From: an uncultured Eubacteriales bacterium
GTDB taxonomy: Bacteria; Bacillota; Clostridia; Oscillospirales; Acutalibacteraceae
NCBI GenBank assembly: GCA_934488615.1
Contig: CAKSSJ010000007.1
Coordinates: 1-64,000, forward strand
Length of the DNA stretch: 64,000 nucleotides
Direction: 5' to 3'
Shown here: positions 60,017 through 64,000 of the stretch, piece after piece
How positions within the stretch are numbered: the stretch's first letter is position 1
Layout of the letters: the number at the start of each line of letters is the position of its first letter
Notes under the pieces: generated by a model
Seen by the model: the letters and a program-made list of their open reading frames with translations, nothing else
What the model was told of the DNA's origin: nothing
The model's database searches: none
Translations under genes and position numbers: made by a program

Positions 60017-60421
60017 TCAATATTTCGGATTGACGATATCGCGCCAATCAAGATCGCCTCTGTCGAGCGAATGGATAAGTGCTTCGGCAGTGGCAATGTT
60101 CGTTGCCGCAGGAACGTTGTGAACGTCGCAAAGTCTGAGCAGGCTTGAAACGTTCGGCTCATGCTCCTTCGGATCAAGCGGATCATTGAATATGAGAAGC
60201 ATGTCTATCTCATTGCAGGCAATAAGCGCACCGATCTGCTGATCTCCGCCCTGCGAGCCGCGCAGAAATGTCGTTATTTCAAGACCTGTTGCGTCGGCAA
60301 CGAGCTTGCCCGTTGTGCCTGTTGCAAAGAGTCTGTGACGGCTGAGAATTCCGCAATATGCAATGCAGAACTGAGTCATAAGCTCTTTCTTTGCGTCATG
60401 AGCAATAATAGCAATATTCAT
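60017..60421 (-). CDS. mgsA: Methylglyoxal synthase
   Basis: A 134-residue MgsA that converts dihydroxyacetone phosphate to methylglyoxal, a bypass relieving sugar-phosphate build-up. Motifs: IAIIAHDAKK at the start, FATGTTG (phosphate binding), RGSQGGDQQIGALI and the catalytic region LIFNDPLDP. It starts 18 bp after gyrA with GGAGG. The 3' side has a large hairpin (about 59950-59995) without a T-run. Confidence 0.95.
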   Translation of the reverse strand: MNIAIIAHDAKKELMTQFCIAYCGILSRHRLFATGTTGKLVADATGLEITTFLRGSQGGDQQIGALIACNEIDMLLIFNDPLDPKEHEPNVSSLLRLCDVHNVPAATNIATAEALIHSLDRGDLDWRDIVNPKY

Positions 60422-60439
60422 AAATTACCTCCGTTTCTT

Positions 60440-62986
60440 TTATTCGGGGTTGTTTTCTGTTTCGTTATTTTCAACAGCCTGAGTTGCCTCACCCTCTGCG
60501 TTTTCCTCAGCAGGGGTTTCCTCCTCTTCTTCCTTTTCAACAGGAGTGAGCGTTACGATCTTCTCACCCTCGGAAACCCTCATTACACGGACGCCCTTTG
60601 ACGGACGGGCAAACTTGCTGATTCCGTCTGCGGGAATACGGATGATGATTCCGTCGGAGGAGATGAGAATGATGTCATTGTCATCGCTGACAGATGTAAC
60701 TGCCGCAACATCGCCGTTTTTATCTGTATGGTAGTTGATAAGACCCTTACCGCCTCTGGACTGGACGCGGTAATTGTCAAAGTCGCTGATACGTCCGAAG
60801 CCCGTTTCGCTGACGGTGAGAATGGACTTGCCCTCCTCAACGGTTGCAACACCGATAACCTCATCGCCCTCGGCAAGCTCGATTGCCTTAACACCTCGTG
60901 CGGTTCTGCCTATCGGTCGTGCATCGTTCTCATTGAAGCGAATGGACATACCCTTTTTGGTTGCAACGATGATATCGTCGTTGCCCTTTGTCATCTTGAC
61001 CCATGCAAGCTCGTCGCCCTCATCAAGAGTGATAGCGATAACGCCTGTGCGGCGGATATTAGCGTACTCGGTAACTGCCGAACGCTTGATAATACCATTG
61101 CGTGTAAACATGCAAAGATATTTATACTCGTCGCCGCTGCCGCAGTTCATCGAAGAAATAGTTTCTCCGCTCTCAAGAGGAAGCAGGTTGACGATATTCA
61201 TGCCCTTGCTGGTTCGTGAGCCCTCGGGGATCTCATAGCCCTTGAGCCTGAATGTTCTGCCCTTTGAGGTAAAGAAAGCGATATGGTCATGGGTCGAAGC
61301 GGTGAACATCGTCTTAACGATATCATCCTCACGCCTTGTAAGACCCTTGATGCCCTTGCCGCCTCTGCGCTGAGTTTGGTACTCGGACATCGGAATACGC
61401 TTGATATATCCGAAATCGGTCAGAGTAAATACGCAGGTCTCCTCGGGGATAAGATCCTCGATATCAACCTCGCCCGAAACGTTCATGATCTCTGTGCGGC
61501 GGTCGTCGCCGTATTTGTCGGAAATTTCCATAGCCTCTGCCTTAACAAGTCCGAGGAGCTTATGCTCGTCGCCGAGAAGCTCGAGGAATTCTGCAATCTT
61601 TGCCTTAAGCTCGGCAAGCTCGTCCTCAATCTTGATTCTTTCAAGACCTGTCAACTGACCGAGACGCATCTGAACTATCGCCTGCGCCTGAACATCGTCA
61701 AGGCCGAAGCGTGTCATGAGAGCCTCTTTACCTTCATTAACACTCTTTGAATTACGAAGAATATTGATAACCTCGTCGATAAAATCAAGAGCGGTGAGAA
61801 GTCCTTCAAGTATATGAGCCCTGTCCTGAGCCTTTTTGAGGTCGTACTGAGTTCTTCTTGTGACAACCTCTTTCTGGAAGTCGATATAATTCTGAAGAAT
61901 TTCCTTAAGGGTAAGGATCTTCGGCTCGCCGTTGACGATCGCAAGCAGAATTACGCCGAACGTTGTCTGAAGCTGAGTATAGGAATAAAGCTGATTGAGA
62001 ACGACCTGCGGATTTGCGTCACGCTTGAGGTCGATTGAGATGTGCATACCTGCCTTTGAGGAATAGTCGTTGATATCGGAGATACCCTCGATCTTCTTAT
62101 CCTTAACAAGGTCTGCAATGCTCTCGATAAGTCTCGCTTTATTAACGTTATAGGGAATTTCGGTAACCTTGATTTCAAAGCGGCCGTTCTTTTTCTCAAC
62201 TATCTCCGCGCGGGCACGGACAACTATCTTGCCTCTGCCTGTTGCATAAGCGGCTCTCATTCCCGAGCGACCCATGATAATACCGTAGGTCGGAAAATCG
62301 GGTCCCTTAATGTGCTCCATAAGCTCGTCGAGCGAAGCGTCGGGATTGTCGATGAGGCAGCACATTCCGTCAATAACCTCACGGAGATTGTGCGGCGGAA
62401 TATTCGTTGCCATACCGACGGCGATACCCATTGAACCGTTTACGAGAATATTCGGAAAACGTGAGGGAAGAACTGTCGGCTCCTTAAGTCTGTCATCGTA
62501 GTTCGTTGTGAAATCTATTGTGTCCTTGTCGATATCGGTCAGCATTTTGAGAGCCATTTTGCTCATTCTTGACTCGGTATATCGGTAAGCAGCCGGCGGG
62601 TCGCCGTCGATTGAGCCGAAGTTACCGTGACCGTCAACAAGAGTGTATCTCATTGAGAAATTCTGTGCAAGACGAACCATTGCGTCGTAAACGGAAGCGT
62701 CACCGTGGGGATGATAGCGACCGAGAACGGAACCGACTGTGTCGGCGCACTTACGGTAAGCCTTGTCCGGAGTCAGGTTGTTTTCATACATTGTATAAAG
62801 GATACGGCGGTGAACGGGCTTCAAGCCGTCACGCACGTCGGGCAATGCACGGGAAACAATAACCGACATTGAATAGTCAAGGAAAGCCTTTCTGACTTCC
62901 TTATTGATATCTACATTATATATGGTGGTATTCTCCAGATTTTCTTTGAAGTTTTCGTCCGGATGATAACCGTCCTGCTTAGCCAT
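60440..62986 (-). CDS. gyrA: DNA gyrase subunit A
   Basis: An 848-residue GyrA. The breakage-reunion domain has RYHPHGDASVYDAMVRLAQ, the catalytic Tyr in AAYRYTE and the quinolone-pocket Ser (DASVYD). The GyrA-box QRRGGKGIKG that marks true gyrase over topoisomerase IV is present, followed by the six-bladed C-terminal beta-pinwheel. The protein ends in an acidic tail rich in Glu and Asn. It follows gyrB by 15 bp. Confidence 0.97.
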   Translation of the reverse strand: MAKQDGYHPDENFKENLENTTIYNVDINKEVRKAFLDYSMSVIVSRALPDVRDGLKPVHRRILYTMYENNLTPDKAYRKCADTVGSVLGRYHPHGDASVYDAMVRLAQNFSMRYTLVDGHGNFGSIDGDPPAAYRYTESRMSKMALKMLTDIDKDTIDFTTNYDDRLKEPTVLPSRFPNILVNGSMGIAVGMATNIPPHNLREVIDGMCCLIDNPDASLDELMEHIKGPDFPTYGIIMGRSGMRAAYATGRGKIVVRARAEIVEKKNGRFEIKVTEIPYNVNKARLIESIADLVKDKKIEGISDINDYSSKAGMHISIDLKRDANPQVVLNQLYSYTQLQTTFGVILLAIVNGEPKILTLKEILQNYIDFQKEVVTRRTQYDLKKAQDRAHILEGLLTALDFIDEVINILRNSKSVNEGKEALMTRFGLDDVQAQAIVQMRLGQLTGLERIKIEDELAELKAKIAEFLELLGDEHKLLGLVKAEAMEISDKYGDDRRTEIMNVSGEVDIEDLIPEETCVFTLTDFGYIKRIPMSEYQTQRRGGKGIKGLTRREDDIVKTMFTASTHDHIAFFTSKGRTFRLKGYEIPEGSRTSKGMNIVNLLPLESGETISSMNCGSGDEYKYLCMFTRNGIIKRSAVTEYANIRRTGVIAITLDEGDELAWVKMTKGNDDIIVATKKGMSIRFNENDARPIGRTARGVKAIELAEGDEVIGVATVEEGKSILTVSETGFGRISDFDNYRVQSRGGKGLINYHTDKNGDVAAVTSVSDDNDIILISSDGIIIRIPADGISKFARPSKGVRVMRVSEGEKIVTLTPVEKEEEEETPAEENAEGEATQAVENNETENNPE

Positions 62987-63001
62987 GTCTGTTTCCCTCC
63001 T

Positions 63002-64000
63002 TTATACATCAAGATTCTGAACGTACTTGGCGTTCTTTTCTATGAAATCACGGCGAGGCTCAACCTTATCGCCCATAAGGATCGAGAAGGTTTCGTCAGC
63101 CTCCATTGCGTCCTCAAGAGTAACGCGGAGCATGATTCTTGTTTTTGGATCCATGGTTGTCTCCCAAAGCTGAATGGGATCCATCTCACCGAGACCTTTG
63201 TATCGCTGAATGTCGCATCCGCCGCCCATTTCCTCCGTGAGCCTGTCACGCTCCTCATCGGAGAAGGCGTAAACGTGCTTTTTGCCCTTGCTGACCTTGA
63301 AAAGAGGCGGCTGGGCGAGATAAACGTGACCCGTGTCAAGCAGAGGTCTCATGTATCTGAAGAAGAATGTAAGCAGAAGCGTTCTGATATGAGCACCGTC
63401 AACATCGGCATCCGCCATGATAACGACCTTGTCATATCTTAGCTTGTTAATATCAAAATCCTCGCCTATACCCGTACCGAGAGCGGTAACTATCGGGATA
63501 AGCTTTTCGTTTGAGATGACCTTGTCAAGACGTGACTTTTCAACGTTGAGCATCTTTCCCCAAAGAGGAAGAATAGCCTGAAACTGTCTGTCGCGTCCCT
63601 CCTTTGCGGAGCCGCCTGCCGAATCACCCTCGACGATGTAAAGCTCGGTGCTGTCCGCACTCTTTTCGGTGCAGTCTGCAAGCTTACCGGGGAGTGAGTT
63701 GCTTTCAAGCGCACCCTTGCGGCGCGCAAGGTCACGGGCTTTTCTTGCGGCCTCTCTCGCTCTTGAAGCGTCAAGCGCCTTTGAGAAGATAGCCTTAACA
63801 ACTGACGGGTTTTCCTCAAAATATGTCATCAGCTTTTCATAAACGAGCGACGAAACAATGCTTGTCATTTCCGTATTGCCGAGCTTGCCCTTGGTCTGGC
63901 CCTCGAACTGAGCCTCGGTCAGCTTAACGCTGATAACTGCGGAAAGTCCCTCGCGCACATCCTCGCCCGAAAGCTTTTTGTCGCCGTCCTTGAGTATGCC
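63002..64000 (-). CDS. gyrB: DNA gyrase subunit B, C-terminal part
   Basis: The 3' 332 codons of gyrB; the gene runs off the right edge with no break in frame. The TOPRIM domain is seen (YIVEGDSAGGSAK with Glu, and ADADVDGAHI with the Asp pair), then RYKGLGEMDP. The upstream part begins LSGEDVREGLSAVISVK, the start of the second transducer segment. The gyrB-gyrA order is the usual one. Confidence 0.97.
   Translation of the reverse strand, partial: GILKDGDKKLSGEDVREGLSAVISVKLTEAQFEGQTKGKLGNTEMTSIVSSLVYEKLMTYFEENPSVVKAIFSKALDASRAREAARKARDLARRKGALESNSLPGKLADCTEKSADSTELYIVEGDSAGGSAKEGRDRQFQAILPLWGKMLNVEKSRLDKVISNEKLIPIVTALGTGIGEDFDINKLRYDKVVIMADADVDGAHIRTLLLTFFFRYMRPLLDTGHVYLAQPPLFKVSKGKKHVYAFSDEERDRLTEEMGGGCDIQRYKGLGEMDPIQLWETTMDPKTRIMLRVTLEDAMEADETFSILMGDKVEPRRDFIEKNAKYVQNLDV

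Noticed and set aside
1..64000. CRISPR arrays, tRNA or rRNA genes, prophage or IS transposase genes
   Set aside because: No regularly spaced repeats, no cloverleaf or rRNA-like sequence and no transposase or phage structural frame were recognised.

Overview
The window looks like a chromosome segment from an anaerobic, fermentative, gut-type clostridium, most likely in the Oscillospiraceae/Ruminococcaceae. The evidence is AGGAGG ribosome sites, TTGACA/TATAAT promoters with 16-18 bp spacers, CtsR and HrcA (CIRCE) heat-shock control, Rex with AdhE and two [FeFe]-hydrogenase-type proteins, a YlmC/YmxH sporulation-family protein, and a palindromic dispersed-type repeat. The assignment rests on gene content only. 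No rRNA, tRNA or CRISPR array was found.

Layout: 1-490 holds the 5' end of ctsR and its operator region. 491-6432 is the leftward rimP-nusA-ylxR-ylxQ-infB-rbfA-nrnA operon, whose leader can form two mutually exclusive hairpins, one of which hides the rimP ribosome site. 6443-9033 holds a DUF5058 membrane-protein pair, a small XRE regulator with paired operators, a decayed HTH gene and a 226-bp palindromic element. 9034-11131 is groES-groEL with CIRCE. 11245-19461 holds a TIM-barrel isomerase, an ABC exporter with a long coiled coil, a BMP-type lipoprotein, a YfcE phosphodiesterase and a LysR regulator. 19584-19893 is a type I toxin-antitoxin locus. 20018-25496 is recA-recX-rimO-pgsA-fba-PI-PLC.

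25570-41202 is an accessory region rich in predicted hydrolases of lipid headgroups, phosphoesters and glycans: a ceramidase-like protein, an alkaline phosphatase, a DUF4474 secreted protein, RNase Y (housekeeping), a GH29 fucosidase-like protein, a tagD-like gene with an in-frame amber codon beside licD, and a five-gene operon of two tandem secreted EEP-fold phosphodiesterases, a metallophosphoesterase, an unrecognised 599-residue protein and a reduced GH38-like protein. Together with the nearby PI-PLC this could handle sphingolipid, phosphoinositide or glycolipid material, which is an inference. 41303-44719 holds membrane, lipoprotein and SDR genes.

44825-53914 is a redox block: two small 2Fe-2S proteins, a PAS-containing HydS-like hydrogenase, a SpoIIE phosphatase, a group-B-like hydrogenase, an APH-fold kinase, adhE and rex with a good Rex operator. 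This suggests NADH and hydrogen sensing tied to ethanol and H2 production. 54006-64000 is mostly housekeeping: a PfkB sugar kinase, a ChbG deacetylase, aspS-hisS, methylglyoxal synthase, gyrA and the 3' part of gyrB.
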